Below, in pieces: positions 8,482-18,200 of a stretch of DNA of 45,058 bases. Below the pieces are notes generated by a model. The model ran no database searches and had not been told where the DNA came from. It saw nothing but the letters and a program-made list of their open reading frames with translations. The position numbers and the translations under genes are program-made. Each line of letters opens with the position of its first letter. Position 1 is the first letter of the stretch. Source of the stretch: Akkermansiaceae bacterium (GTDB taxonomy: Bacteria; Verrucomicrobiota; Verrucomicrobiia; Verrucomicrobiales; Akkermansiaceae); contig CAIVSK010000029.1 of assembly GCA_903908495.1 (NCBI GenBank), forward strand, positions 1 to 45,058, read 5' to 3'.

Positions 8482-9197
8482 GGCGGGGAATCTCTAACGA
8501 CGAGCGCCATCATGCGTCCGGTTTGGCCTTTTTCAACACGATAACTGTAAAAGCGTGAAAAATCCGTCGCGGTGTTGGTTCCGCGGTCGTGGAAATCCCG
8601 GATGCCGGCCTGCGCGGCTTGCCGGGCGATTTGGGCGGCAAAGTCCACCTCGTAGTCGGGCGGTCTGATGCACGGGCTGAGCACGGCGGTGACGTCGCCG
8701 GGCCGGGTGCCATACGACTGTGCCATGAGTGCCAGCGCGCTCGCCAAGATTCCTCCCGCCGTGCCATTTTTGCCGGAGTGGAGCAAGCCGATGGCCCCGG
8801 TGGCGCGGTCGGCGAGCCAGATGGCCGCGCAGTCGGCCACGTAAATGGCCAGCACCAGGCCGGGTTGATCGGTGAGTAGTCCATCCACGGCGGGGACGAC
8901 GGGGAGTCCATCCGGGGCCAGGATTTGGGGGGCGCCCGGGACGCAAGCCACGGTGGTGCCGTGGACTTGTTCAGCCCGCCACCAATGCTCAGGGTTGCCG
9001 CCAAAGTTGGCGAGGGCGGCCTCGTGATGAGGGCGCAACGCGCACATGGCCGCGTCGCGATTCCCGCTGATGGTCAGCCCGGGAACCCGTCCCACCCAGT
9101 CGGCGCGCACGCCGGAATGGCATCCTTGAAGCGGGGCTAAGAATGAAGAATCGTCGGTCACGGGCAGAGCGTAACTGCGGAGGGCCGCTTTCGCCAA
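8478..9197 (-). CDS. pgeF: YfiH-family purine nucleosidase/peptidoglycan editing factor
   Basis: A YfiH/DUF152 'laccase-domain' protein; members act as multicopper-like or purine nucleoside phosphorylase-type enzymes and are also linked to peptidoglycan quality control. The metal-site residues are visible: His79 in AEQVHGTTVA, Cys123 in YVADCAAIWLAD and His140 in LLHSGKNGTAGGI. The last motif differs from the usual HAGWRG (SGKNG replaces AGWRG), so activity could be altered. Length 239 is typical. First gene of the minus-strand block; its start faces the divergent membrane-protein gene at 9404 across ~200 bases. Confidence 0.8.
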   Translation of the reverse strand: MAKAALRSYALPVTDDSSFLAPLQGCHSGVRADWVGRVPGLTISGNRDAAMCALRPHHEAALANFGGNPEHWWRAEQVHGTTVACVPGAPQILAPDGLPVVPAVDGLLTDQPGLVLAIYVADCAAIWLADRATGAIGLLHSGKNGTAGGILASALALMAQSYGTRPGDVTAVLSPCIRPPDYEVDFAAQIARQAAQAGIRDFHDRGTNTATDFSRFYSYRVEKGQTGRMMALVVRDSPP

Positions 9198-9282
9198 GCG
9201 GGATTGTGGCTGGGGCTGCGACGTCCCCCGCAGGTCGTATCTGCGTGCCTCCGGTTGCAGTCTTCGAGCCCGGAAAGTGGAA

Positions 9283-9309
9283 ACGCAGAGGCGCGGAGTA
9301 CGCAGAGGC
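9283..9309 (+). repeat. Short direct repeat ACGCAGAGGC x2
   Basis: Two identical decamers, 9283-9292 and 9300-9309, with GCGGAGT-type sequence between them, lie in the ~206-base spacer between the divergent pgeF and membrane-protein genes. I remember this 'CGCAGAGG' phrase as a frequent intergenic motif in verrucomicrobial and related genomes. It may be a protein-binding site or a decayed repeat element. Nothing else in the spacer stands out. Confidence 0.4.
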
Positions 9310-9403
9310 AGGTGAAAGATGGCGGTGGATGGCGGCTGTGGAATTCATCAATTTCTCACAAGAACCGCATCATCGGTTCATTCGCAACAGCCCGAATACG
9401 TCC

Positions 9404-10180
9404 ATGCATCTGCGCCACCTGATCCACCCCGCCGCCGACTGGCTAGAGGCGCCCACGCCGCGGCGGGTCGCGGCTGTGGCGCTGACCACCTGCGCGGGGC
9501 TGGCGGCGTACGGATTCACGGTGGGCTATTGGCGATCGCCGCTGATGGGCGTGTACGTGGCAGTGAAAATGCCGTTGCTCATCGCCTGCACGCTGGGCTG
9601 CAACGGTTTGCTCAACGGTCTGCTCGGGATGTTGTTGGGCACCGGGTTGGGGTTTCGCCAATCGCTGCTGGCCTTGCTCACATCCTTTGCTCTGGCCGCC
9701 TTGATCCTTGGCTCACTCGCGCCGGCCACCTGGTTGTTGGCATGGAATGCGCCGCCGCCGGGGTCGCCCGCCGCAGCCAGCGCGCACGCCGCCTATCTGG
9801 TGGCGCACACGGTTCTCATTGGCATTGCCGGCATCAGCGCCAACCTCCACCTGCATCGCCTGCTCACCGCCAACGCGCCCAACCGGACTGCCGCCACCGC
9901 CACGCTGCTGGCCTGGCTCGCTGGCAATGGCTTTCTCGGCGCCCAGTTTTCCTGGATCCTGCGGCCGTTTTTCGGCTATCCGACGCTGCAGGTGGCATTT
10001 TTTCGGCCGGACCCGATGCACGGCAATTTTTATCAAGCGGTGTGGCGCTCGCTTGAGCAAATCACCGGTGGTCACGCGCTGCCGGCCTTGCTTGCGATTC
10101 TGCTGGCGCTGCTCATTCCCATTGTCCGTGCCATTCAAACCGATCACCCCACCCCAACCCCCAATACCCCACCACCATGA
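9404..10180 (+). CDS. Polytopic membrane protein, function unknown
   Basis: An integral membrane protein of 258 residues from ATG 9404. Longer readings back to 9143 would overlap pgeF on the other strand and lack a sensible start. About six hydrophobic segments are visible (for example from residue 25, the run near LLIACTLGCNGLLNGLLGM, and the C-terminal LPALLAILLALLIPIV). I do not recognise a catalytic motif. Its layout (short cytosolic start, helix, SP-motif loop, a 'P..L....L.G' helix, LLALLTSFALAALILGSLAP) parallels the next gene, so the two look like a paralogous pair, perhaps of the broad Yip1-like type. Its stop overlaps the next start (ATGA). Confidence 0.65.
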   Translation: MHLRHLIHPAADWLEAPTPRRVAAVALTTCAGLAAYGFTVGYWRSPLMGVYVAVKMPLLIACTLGCNGLLNGLLGMLLGTGLGFRQSLLALLTSFALAALILGSLAPATWLLAWNAPPPGSPAAASAHAAYLVAHTVLIGIAGISANLHLHRLLTANAPNRTAATATLLAWLAGNGFLGAQFSWILRPFFGYPTLQVAFFRPDPMHGNFYQAVWRSLEQITGGHALPALLAILLALLIPIVRAIQTDHPTPTPNTPPP

Positions 10181-10992
10181 ACCTGCAAGACACCACCACC
10201 ACTACTTCCGCCCAGCCGCCCCCACTCGAACCGGCGCTGCCGGAGAAACTCGACATGAAAGGATTGTTTGAGGCCTTGCTGCGCCGCCCGCATGCGCTTA
10301 TTGCCCGCCTGGCCGATCCCGGTCACGGAGCAACGCGGATGTTTGCCGCCACGGCGGCCATTTCCTTCCTGCTGTTCGGGTTGGTTCTCGGCTGTTTCGC
10401 CAAACACGAGCAATTGTGGGCCGCTCCGGTTAAAATCACCGGCGGTTTGTTGTTTGCCGGGGTGATTTGTTTTCCCAGCCTCTATATTTTCGCCACCCTC
10501 GCCGGCGCACGCGTCACTCTCACCCAATTAGTCGCCTGTCTCACCGGTGCACTCGCTTTGGCGGGTTTGTTGCTCCTCGGCTTCGCCCCGGCCATCTGGA
10601 TTTTTGCGGAATCCACCGACTCGTTCGGCTTCATGGGGCTGTTGGCGGTGGCGGCCTGGTTGATCGCCTTGTTTTTTGCCCTGCGTTTTCTCAAGGCGTT
10701 GGTGGTTGCCACTGGCGGCACGCAAAATGGCCCACTATTCGTCTGGTCCTTCGTGTTTTTGCTCGTTTCGCTGCAATTGACCACCTCGTTGCGCCCGATC
10801 CTCGGCCGCTCTGAAACCTTGCTGACCCAGGAGAAGAAATTCTTCGTCCAGCATTGGGTGGATACCATGGGGGGTGCGCTGGGTGACAAGGCGGGTGAAA
10901 AGCCGCAAACCGCCCCGCTGCCGGCGCGGGGTTCCCGGTCAACCAGCGGTGAGCAGCGCGGGGGGGCTGAAAGCGACGATGGCAGCCACTGA
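10177..10992 (+). CDS. Polytopic membrane protein, partner of upstream gene
   Basis: A 271-residue integral membrane protein, translationally coupled to the gene before it. The N-terminus is a Thr/Pro-rich cytosolic tail (about 35 residues), followed by roughly six hydrophobic helices and a soluble C-terminal tail of about 60 residues rich in charged and polar residues (KKFFVQHWVDTMGG onwards). The segment WAAPVKITGGLLFAGVICF and LVACLTGALALAGLLLLGFAP can be laid over the neighbour's WRSPLMGVYVAVKMPLLIA and LLALLTSFALAALILGSLAP, which supports shared ancestry. Probably a membrane complex; the role cannot be told from sequence. Confidence 0.65.
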   Translation: MNLQDTTTTTSAQPPPLEPALPEKLDMKGLFEALLRRPHALIARLADPGHGATRMFAATAAISFLLFGLVLGCFAKHEQLWAAPVKITGGLLFAGVICFPSLYIFATLAGARVTLTQLVACLTGALALAGLLLLGFAPAIWIFAESTDSFGFMGLLAVAAWLIALFFALRFLKALVVATGGTQNGPLFVWSFVFLLVSLQLTTSLRPILGRSETLLTQEKKFFVQHWVDTMGGALGDKAGEKPQTAPLPARGSRSTSGEQRGGAESDDGSH

Positions 10993-11034
10993 CCGGAACT
11001 CAAGACCTCCGCCGCCCCGGACGGTCGGTGCTGC

Positions 11035-14000
11035 TCATTTTTCCGCCCGCACCCGGAAGAACCGTTTCGGGGCGGGACCCGTCTCAAACGTGAAGGACAG
11101 CGGGCCGTTGGTGCCCATCATCGGACTTCCGCTGGGGGCCCAATCCACTAAGTCGATCGAAGCTTGCGCTTGGTAGCTGACGCCGTCGATGCCGGTCCAG
11201 GTGACGTGCTGGAGCGGGCCAGTCTGGCTGAGGACCAAGGTGGGCTCAATCGACCCGCTCATCGCGAAATCCTGCCCGGTCAGGTCCGCGGTGAGGGTGG
11301 CGAAGGCGCGTAGCGGGGGGCTGAACTGGAAGCCGATTCCGTTGGGCGTGAGTGTGCCGCTGGCACCAGACGGCACGGACAGCAAAAAACGACCGCTGCC
11401 GTCGGTCAGGGCGGAAAACCCAGGCACGGCCGCGACGAGCACCCCTGCCTCGGGGGCTCCGTTGAGCCGGATGGTGCCACTGATGGACACCGACCCGGGT
11501 TCGTGGACCGCGGCGCCATATTGAACGCGCAGGGCCTGGCCGCCGGGAATGGACACCACTCCGTAATGCCAATCTGCCGCCGGCAGATTGATGAACGTCA
11601 GATTGAGTGTTCCGCAGATGACGTTGGCGGCGGTGACGACGTCGATATAGTCCCCAACCTGAGGGGTGTGGTAAAATCCCTCGCCGATGAGGCTGACACC
11701 CGCACCGTTGCTGAGGGTCGCGGTGCCGGCGGGGGCGCTGAGCGCCGCATTGCGCAAGGCAAAGGTGTCGTAGGAGCCAGCAGCGGCGGCGCGGATGTGG
11801 GTCGAGAGGTTGCCTCCGGAAAGTTCGTGGAGGCTGCCGATGATCGAGAGGGGGCCGGTTTGGGAACTCGTGGAACCATTGGGACCGAGGGTGCCGCCGC
11901 TATGGACGAGGACATCGGCCGCAATGACACCCATGCCACTCACGCTGGAGTTCACCGCCGGCAGGGGGGTGTTGGCGACGATGTGAAGGCGGTTGGGCGT
12001 GGGATCCATCACGAGCGGATCGGTGCTGCCAACGGTGGCTGAACCGCCGCTGACGTCGAGCCGACCGTTGCTGCCGAGTTGTAAGGCAACAGCGACTCCC
12101 AACATTCCGCCGCTGCCAACGGTGACCGCACCGCTGCCTCCGTGCTGGCCGCCCATGCCTTCGCCGCCAATATCGAGGGTGCCGCCGACGGACGTGACGC
12201 CGAGCGATTGGCCGTGGACGAGCCAGAGAGACCCCGTCTCGTGGTTGGTGACCGTGGCTGGATCCCTCAGGTCCTCCACTCTCACGCTGCCCGAACCCAG
12301 ATTGTCGCCCTGCCCGCCAACACTGGCGCGGTAGGTCTCAAGCATGCCGCCGTTGGTCACCGTGGCGCTGGCGCTGGTGCCGGCATGACCCACTGCCAAG
12401 CCGCTGGTGGTGTCGGAGATGCGCAGCAGCGTCGTGTGGATATGGTCCGACCCGTCGCCGTCGACGGACACTTCCGCCGAGGAGCCTGCCGCTTGGGCCA
12501 TGACCACGGATTTGGCGAATGCTTGGCCGCCGATGACAAGATAGAGCCGGCCAATGCCGGAGTTGCCCAGAACCACGCCGCCGGCGCTGGCATCAAAGGT
12601 GGAGCCCTGGGCCCAGTCCGCGCCGCCCGCCCCGCCGCCCAGGTACACCAGACCGTTGGAGCCGGCTTGATCGCCGACGGTGACCATCGTGCCGAGTGCC
12701 GAGCCTTGTCCCAAAACGGCGCACACGCCGCCCGTGTTCATGAACAGGGTGCCCTGGCCGGCTGCGCCCACCGTGAGGGTCGTGTTGACGGTGAAGAGTG
12801 AGTGCAGATCGCCGGCTTGAGCATAGGAAACATCCACCTCGCCGGTGACCCCGGCAGCGTTGCCGATAACCGCGATGTCGGCGGTGGCCTGACCCGTGTT
12901 GAACAGATTGCCATTGCTGCCTCCGACGTAACCGAGGGTCATTCTGCCGTCAAAATAGTCGCCGACGCTCAGTTGGCCATCCGCAGCGGGCGTGGTGACG
13001 TTGAGCTGGCCTCGGTGGGTCGCGTTCACCAGCGAGCTGCCGGAGGGACCCGAAAAACCGCCGATATACGAGCCGACAGAGACGGAGGTGGCGTTGACCA
13101 CGCCGGAGTTGTCGATGGTCAGCGAGCCGTCGGCGCCCGTGGTGCCGATCTGCACCTGCCCGGCGTTGATTTGCGAATCGGGATCGTTGACCCTGACCAT
13201 GCCGTCGGAACCGGGGAAGCCGCCGATGGCCAGCGATCCTCCGATGGCAGGTTTCTGGCCGGCATAGGCAAGTTGGAAAATGTTGATCTGACTGCCGCCT
13301 GTGACGTGGATCTCTCCATGGCCCATGACGCCAGCCCAGATGGAGCCGGTCTGGTTCCAAATGCTTTGGTCATCGACGTTGACCGTGCCTTCAGTGTAAG
13401 CGTAAACCCCGCTCGCGTTGTCATCGGCCGGGTTGCTTGAAGCGCTGCCCCCGCCCAGGCCGCCGTTGAGGATCGCGCCGTGGAGGATATTGAGCGTGGC
13501 CACATTGGAAAGGCCGCCGCCGTTGATGTTCATTTCGCGTTGCAGGTTGAGAACAACGTTGCCGAGCGCCGTGCCATCGGTGCCCGGTTGGGCGGGATCG
13601 AGGTAGCCGTCGAGCGTGAGCGTGCCAGCGGTGTTGATCCGCAGAGTCTCGGCGTTGATGACGCTGGTGAAGGTGGAGTCCGGGTCGTTGTTTGAGTTGA
13701 AAATAAACAGGCTGGAGGCTTGCCCGAAACCGTCGGCCACTGCCACGGACGCGTTATTGGCGTTGCCGGCGCTCAGCGTCAGCGCGTGGCCGATCGTGTT
13801 GAACTGGACCCCGGGGTTGCTCGAGTTGCTCGCCTTGACGCTGATGAAGCCGACGCTGGTGTCCTGATGAATGCTGACGTTGTAGGTGCCGTCTGCCGTG
13901 AACTCGGCTGCATCATCGGGGCCGGGGCACGCGCTCATCGAGGGATCGGGGTTGGCCCAGTGCTGGCCGACGTCCCAGCCCCCGTCCAATCCATCTCCAA

Positions 14001-14790
14001 TCGATGGCGCTGCTTGCCAGCCGAATATCCCGCCGGTGGTGACCTTGAGGTTGGTGATGCCCCATGTCGCTCCAGAATCCAAATTGCCCGCCAAAAAATT
14101 GAGCGTCAGGTCATCCACGCCGTGGTTGAAAGTGAATGACTGGTTGCGGCCGCCCGCCATCCGGTAGACCGCATCGTCATAGCCGGTGACTGCGCCGCTG
14201 AAGCCCAAGCTGTTGATCTCAGTGGCACCTTTGCCGCCAGATTGCGAAAAATAGCCGTTGTTGACCGAGTCGTAGGGAAATGTCTGCAATAAGTCGGCCT
14301 GATTGCTAAACGTGGTGGTGAGCCAATCGCCCTCGATGTCGGTTGAATCGGTGGTGTAGAACGCGAAGGTATGGGCTGAGTCCGGGCGTTTGCTGTTGTT
14401 GCCGGTCCAGTCACCGATGATAAACAGGTCATAGGAGACGGTGACAAACGAATGCTGGCCCTGGCTGTTGGGGGTGGCGGCACCCCCGCCGAAGTCAAGT
14501 CCCGTGAGCGGCAGGCTCACCACGTCGTTGTTCAATGGCCCAAGGTACCATGACGTGTTGGTGCCGCTCGCCTGGCTGACTGCTAGGTTGGAACCCGACC
14601 ACTCGGCCGCGGCCACTCCAGCCGAAAAGTCCTCGGTGTAGGCGGTGTCGGCACGCAGGCAGGCTGTCGGCAGCAGGCCCCAAACTGCCGCAGCAGCAAG
14701 CATGCGGCACCAACGCCGGTGCCCCGTCATCAGGCAAGTGGCTCTGCAACGACTCCAGGCGAGGGGGATACGACTCGAAGCGGATTTCAT
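11035..14790 (-). CDS. Giant secreted autotransporter-like beta-repeat protein
   Basis: A surface or secreted protein of 1251 residues. The N-terminus is basic then hydrophobic (MLAAAAVWGLLPTA) ending in LRADTA, a signal peptide; a start at the internal Met21 (14730) would give a neater one. Residues about 30-250 look like a globular jelly-roll-type domain (FAFYTTDSTDIEGDW). From about 270 to 1000 the chain is a long Gly/Ser/Thr/Asn-rich beta solenoid with recurring 'VNVDDQS', 'GSLTIDNSGVVNATSVSVG' and 'VTVGSGGMLGVA' elements, as in autotransporter-associated strand repeats. Near 1110 there is a carboxypeptidase-regulatory/CNA-type fold (GTIRLNGAPEAGVLV). The last ~60 residues (SYQAQASIDLVDW...FFRVRAEK) are the small C-terminal domain shared with the 739-1668 protein. 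No beta-barrel is seen. Convergent with the membrane pair. Confidence 0.82.
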   Translation of the reverse strand: MKSASSRIPLAWSRCRATCLMTGHRRWCRMLAAAAVWGLLPTACLRADTAYTEDFSAGVAAAEWSGSNLAVSQASGTNTSWYLGPLNNDVVSLPLTGLDFGGGAATPNSQGQHSFVTVSYDLFIIGDWTGNNSKRPDSAHTFAFYTTDSTDIEGDWLTTTFSNQADLLQTFPYDSVNNGYFSQSGGKGATEINSLGFSGAVTGYDDAVYRMAGGRNQSFTFNHGVDDLTLNFLAGNLDSGATWGITNLKVTTGGIFGWQAAPSIGDGLDGGWDVGQHWANPDPSMSACPGPDDAAEFTADGTYNVSIHQDTSVGFISVKASNSSNPGVQFNTIGHALTLSAGNANNASVAVADGFGQASSLFIFNSNNDPDSTFTSVINAETLRINTAGTLTLDGYLDPAQPGTDGTALGNVVLNLQREMNINGGGLSNVATLNILHGAILNGGLGGGSASSNPADDNASGVYAYTEGTVNVDDQSIWNQTGSIWAGVMGHGEIHVTGGSQINIFQLAYAGQKPAIGGSLAIGGFPGSDGMVRVNDPDSQINAGQVQIGTTGADGSLTIDNSGVVNATSVSVGSYIGGFSGPSGSSLVNATHRGQLNVTTPAADGQLSVGDYFDGRMTLGYVGGSNGNLFNTGQATADIAVIGNAAGVTGEVDVSYAQAGDLHSLFTVNTTLTVGAAGQGTLFMNTGGVCAVLGQGSALGTMVTVGDQAGSNGLVYLGGGAGGADWAQGSTFDASAGGVVLGNSGIGRLYLVIGGQAFAKSVVMAQAAGSSAEVSVDGDGSDHIHTTLLRISDTTSGLAVGHAGTSASATVTNGGMLETYRASVGGQGDNLGSGSVRVEDLRDPATVTNHETGSLWLVHGQSLGVTSVGGTLDIGGEGMGGQHGGSGAVTVGSGGMLGVAVALQLGSNGRLDVSGGSATVGSTDPLVMDPTPNRLHIVANTPLPAVNSSVSGMGVIAADVLVHSGGTLGPNGSTSSQTGPLSIIGSLHELSGGNLSTHIRAAAAGSYDTFALRNAALSAPAGTATLSNGAGVSLIGEGFYHTPQVGDYIDVVTAANVICGTLNLTFINLPAADWHYGVVSIPGGQALRVQYGAAVHEPGSVSISGTIRLNGAPEAGVLVAAVPGFSALTDGSGRFLLSVPSGASGTLTPNGIGFQFSPPLRAFATLTADLTGQDFAMSGSIEPTLVLSQTGPLQHVTWTGIDGVSYQAQASIDLVDWAPSGSPMMGTNGPLSFTFETGPAPKRFFRVRAEK

Positions 14791-15044
14791 GGCGTAATTG
14801 GGATGGTATCTGCCAGACTATTCCCCTGCGTCCCAGGGCGCAACTAGGAATGTTGACGTGTGAAATGCTGGTTGATTCGCCGGTTGCGCCTGCTGCTCCG
14901 GCGTCGTGCCCGGGGTGAAAACCAGCGGCAAGGATCCGCAAAATTCCTTATGAACTTGCGGCAAAACTATTATGTCTGATTGGCACGGTTACAGCATGGA
15001 TCAGGTTTATTTCACCAGATTACGGAATTAAGGAGATTTTTTTG
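14791..15044. other. Divergent intergenic region
   Basis: About 250 bases between the giant beta-repeat gene (minus) and the PVC cytochrome operon (plus). The left part shows no clear repeat or RNA structure. The right part carries a sigma54-like element and a strong Shine-Dalgarno sequence, listed separately. The local composition is more AT-rich than the flanking genes, as expected for promoters on both sides. Confidence 0.5.
14981..14997 (+). promoter_or_regulatory. Sigma54-like -24/-12 promoter
   Basis: TGGCACG (14981-14987), four bases, then CAGCAT (14992-14997). The -24 half is an exact match to the sigma54 consensus, and the GG-to-GC spacing is the required 12 bases; the -12 half deviates (CAGCA for TTGCA). 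Transcription would start near 15007, leaving a ~38-base leader before the Shine-Dalgarno sequence. Prediction only; no enhancer-binding regulator gene is in the window. Confidence 0.35.
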
Positions 15045-15200
15045 ATGAAAGCCTCGATATCCTGCGGTATCAGGGTCCGGTCCCGTTCGCAAACGCTATC
15101 TTCCATGCGTGAACCGTCATCGCCCGTCAATTCCGGGCTGGCGGCGCTCGCTTCGGCAGATTCCGGATGGGGCATCGCACAAGTTTTAACATCCCCATGA
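15045..15200 (+). CDS. Possible 51-residue leader ORF before PVC cytochrome
   Basis: ATG 15045 follows an excellent Shine-Dalgarno (AAGGAG at 15030-15035, nine bases before the ATG), and the stop TGA (15198-15200) overlaps the cytochrome ATG as ATGA. That arrangement is what a translationally coupled leader would show. The peptide (MKASISCGIRVRSRSQTLSS...) is Ser/Arg-rich and matches nothing I know. The opposite strand of the same stretch also has an open frame (15175 to 15020) with a more protein-like composition (acidic, ending AFIKKISLIP), so the coding strand is uncertain. I favour the plus strand for its ribosome-binding site. Confidence 0.3.
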   Translation: MKASISCGIRVRSRSQTLSSMREPSSPVNSGLAALASADSGWGIAQVLTSP

Positions 15201-18200
15201 GATTCATCTGCCTCCAACTCGCCACCTTGATTGTTGCCGCCGCCCCGCCGGCGCAGGCGCAGGCCGCTGCCGGCGTCGGCTATGGAGTGGAGGCCGCCAA
15301 GCGGAACATGGCCACTTTCCACACACCGCCCGGGCTGGCGGCGACGTTGTTTGCCGCCGAACCGATGATCCAAAATCCGACCAACCTCGATATTGATCAC
15401 CGCGGCCGGGTGTGGGCCACCGAGTGCGTCAATTACCGCGGTTACATGAACCTGCGCGACGCGGGCGACCGCGTGGTCATCCTCGAGGACAGCGACGGCG
15501 ACGGCGTCGCCGACCGCGAGAAAACGTTTTACCAAAGCCCTGACCTGACAAACCCGCTGGGCATTTGCGTGCTGCCGCAGGTCATCGGTACCAAGGTCAT
15601 CGTCAGTGCCGCACCCAATGTGTGGCTGCTCACCGACAAGGACGGCGATGATGTGGCTGACGAGGCGCAGGTGATTTTCAAGGTTGGCGGCGTGTGGAAT
15701 TACGACCATCAGATCCATGCGTTCATGCTCGGGCCCGACGGCAAGTATTACTTCAACGCGGGCAATTCCGTCACCGAGTTGCTGTGGCCCGATGGTTCGA
15801 TTGTCAAGGACATCGATGGCCATGAGGTCACCAGCCAGGGCAAGCCCTACCGCCAGGGGATGGTGCTGCGTTGCGATATCGATCTAACTACCGGCAAGGC
15901 CAGCCACGTCGAGGTGCTCGGTCACAACTTCCGCAACAACTATGAGGTGGCGGTGGATTCCTTCGGCACCCTGTGGCAGAGCGACAATGATGATGACGGC
16001 AGCCAGGCGGTGCGCATCAATTACGTGATGGAATTCGGCAACTTCGGCTACACCGACGAGTTGACGGGCGCGGGTTGGCAAACCAACCGCAGCAACCTGG
16101 AGGCGGAAATTCCCCGGCGTCACTGGCACCTCAATGATCCCGGCGTGGTGCCCAACCTTCTGCACACTGGGGCGGGAGCCCCCACCGGCATCCTCGTCAA
16201 TGAAGGCACCCTGCTCGGCGAGGCGTTCGCCAACCAACTCATTCACTGCGACGCCGGACCACGCACGGTGCGCGCCTATCCGGTGACCGCCGACGGCGCG
16301 GGCTATCAGGCGACGATGGTGGATATACTAACCGGATCCGACACCTGGTATCGTGCCAGCGATGCGGCCATCGCCTCGGACGGCTCACTCTTCATCGCGG
16401 ATTGGTACGATCCGGGCGTCGGTGGCCACGCCATGGGCGACCACGAAAAAGGCCACGTGCGCGGCCGCATCTATCGGGTCGCTCCGCCAGAGTCCCGACT
16501 CACCGCACCCGCCGTGGATGTGAGCACTCCCGCCGGGGCCGTCGCCGCGTTGCAATCACCTAACCGCGTGGTGCGCGGCATGGCATGGCAGGCACTCCAT
16601 GCCCAGGGCCGCGCGGCCACCGCCGAGCTCGCCCGACTCTGGCACAACCCGTCGCCGCGGATGCGGGCCCGGGCGCTCGGCGTGCTGGCTCAAATCCCCG
16701 GCCAGGAAATCCCGGCGCTCACCGCCGGCCTCAATGACCCCGATGCGGATCTGCGCACTTGGGCCTTGCGCCTGACGTCCACGCTGACGCGCAGCGGGGT
16801 GATCGATCCGGCGCCGCTCACCGGCGCCGCGCAACTCATGGCCAGGTTGCTGCATGATCCCAGCCCCGCAGTTCGCCGCCAGATGGCGGTTTCCCTTCAC
16901 GGCCAAAATGACGTGGCACCCGTCTGGAGCATCCTCGCCCAACAGCACGACGGCAAGGATCGCTGGTACCTTGAGGCGCTCGGCATCGGTTCGGCGGGCA
17001 ACGAGGACGCATGCTTCGATGCCTGGTTCGCCACCGTCGGCAACCACTGGAATACGCCCGGCGGCCGCGATATCCTGTGGCGGCTGCGATCCAAAAAATC
17101 CGCGGCCTATCTGGCGCAGATTCTCGAGGATCCGGCCGTCCCCACCGGCGACAAGCCGCGCTTTCTGCGTGCCTTCGATTTTCTCGGCGCTTCGCCGGAA
17201 AAGCAGGCCGCCCTGGTGGAACTCGCGCGCCACGGCCCCACCGCTGCGATCGTCCGCGAGGCGTTGTTGCGCTTGCAGGGCAGTTCGAGTCCGGAGTTGG
17301 CCGGCGTGGTCAAAACTGCTCTCGAAAATGCCCGTGGCACGCCGCAGTTCGTCGATCTCGCGCATGACTTCGGTGCCGCTGGCGAGGGCGCCGCGCTGCT
17401 CGACACCGCCGTGGCCATCGCCACCGATCCCGCCGCCAACGCCGCGGTCGCCCTGCTCTACCAGGACTCCGATGCTGATAAAATCATCGATGCCGCACTC
17501 GCCGGCGAGCACGCCGCCGGGGTCGTCGCCGTGCTCGGCAGCAGCGGCCACGCCCGCGCCCATGCCCGCCTCGTCGCCCTCGTTTCTAACGCACCAGCCG
17601 CGCTCGAACTGCGCCAGCAAGCGCTGCGCTCCCTCGCCGGCACCCAGGCCGGTGCCGCTGCCATCGTGCAGCTCGCCAAGGGCCAGCAGCTCCCCGCCGA
17701 GCTCGCGCCCGTCGCCGCCAGCGCCCTGCGCCTCGTGCAATACCCCACGCTCACGAGCGATATCGACACGTTGTTCCCGGCTCCAGCCGCGCTCGGTGGC
17801 AAACCGCTCGCGGCCATCCCCGAGCTCGTGAAAATTCCCGGCGACGTGGCCAATGGTCGCGCCATTTTTGCCCGCCCGGCAAGCTCGTGCATCATTTGTC
17901 ACCGCATCGGCGCGCTTGGGGTTGACGTCGCTCCAGCGCTCAGCGCGATCGGCGCGAAACTTTCAAAAGAACAACTCTTCGACGCCATCCTCAACCCCAA
18001 CGCCAGCTTGAGCATGGGCTTCGAAACGACCCAGCTCGGCCTCAAGGACGGCAGCGCCGGACTCGGTATCGTCCGCAGCGAGACCGCCGACGAACTCGTG
18101 TTGGCCCTGCCTGGTGGCTCCACCCGAAAATTCCGCAAGAGCGATATCACCACCCGCGAAAAACTCACCACCTCACTCATGCCCAGCGGCCTCAACCAGG

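Noticed and set aside
9404-10180. Exosortase, to match the PEP-CTERM protein
   Set aside because: The membrane protein lacks the Cys/Arg/His catalytic pattern of exosortases; only its helix content is similar.
15020-15175. Minus-strand 51-residue ORF opposite the leader ORF
   Set aside because: Its composition is protein-like, but it has no ribosome-binding site and would be transcribed against the cytochrome. Kept only as an alternative, not listed as a gene.
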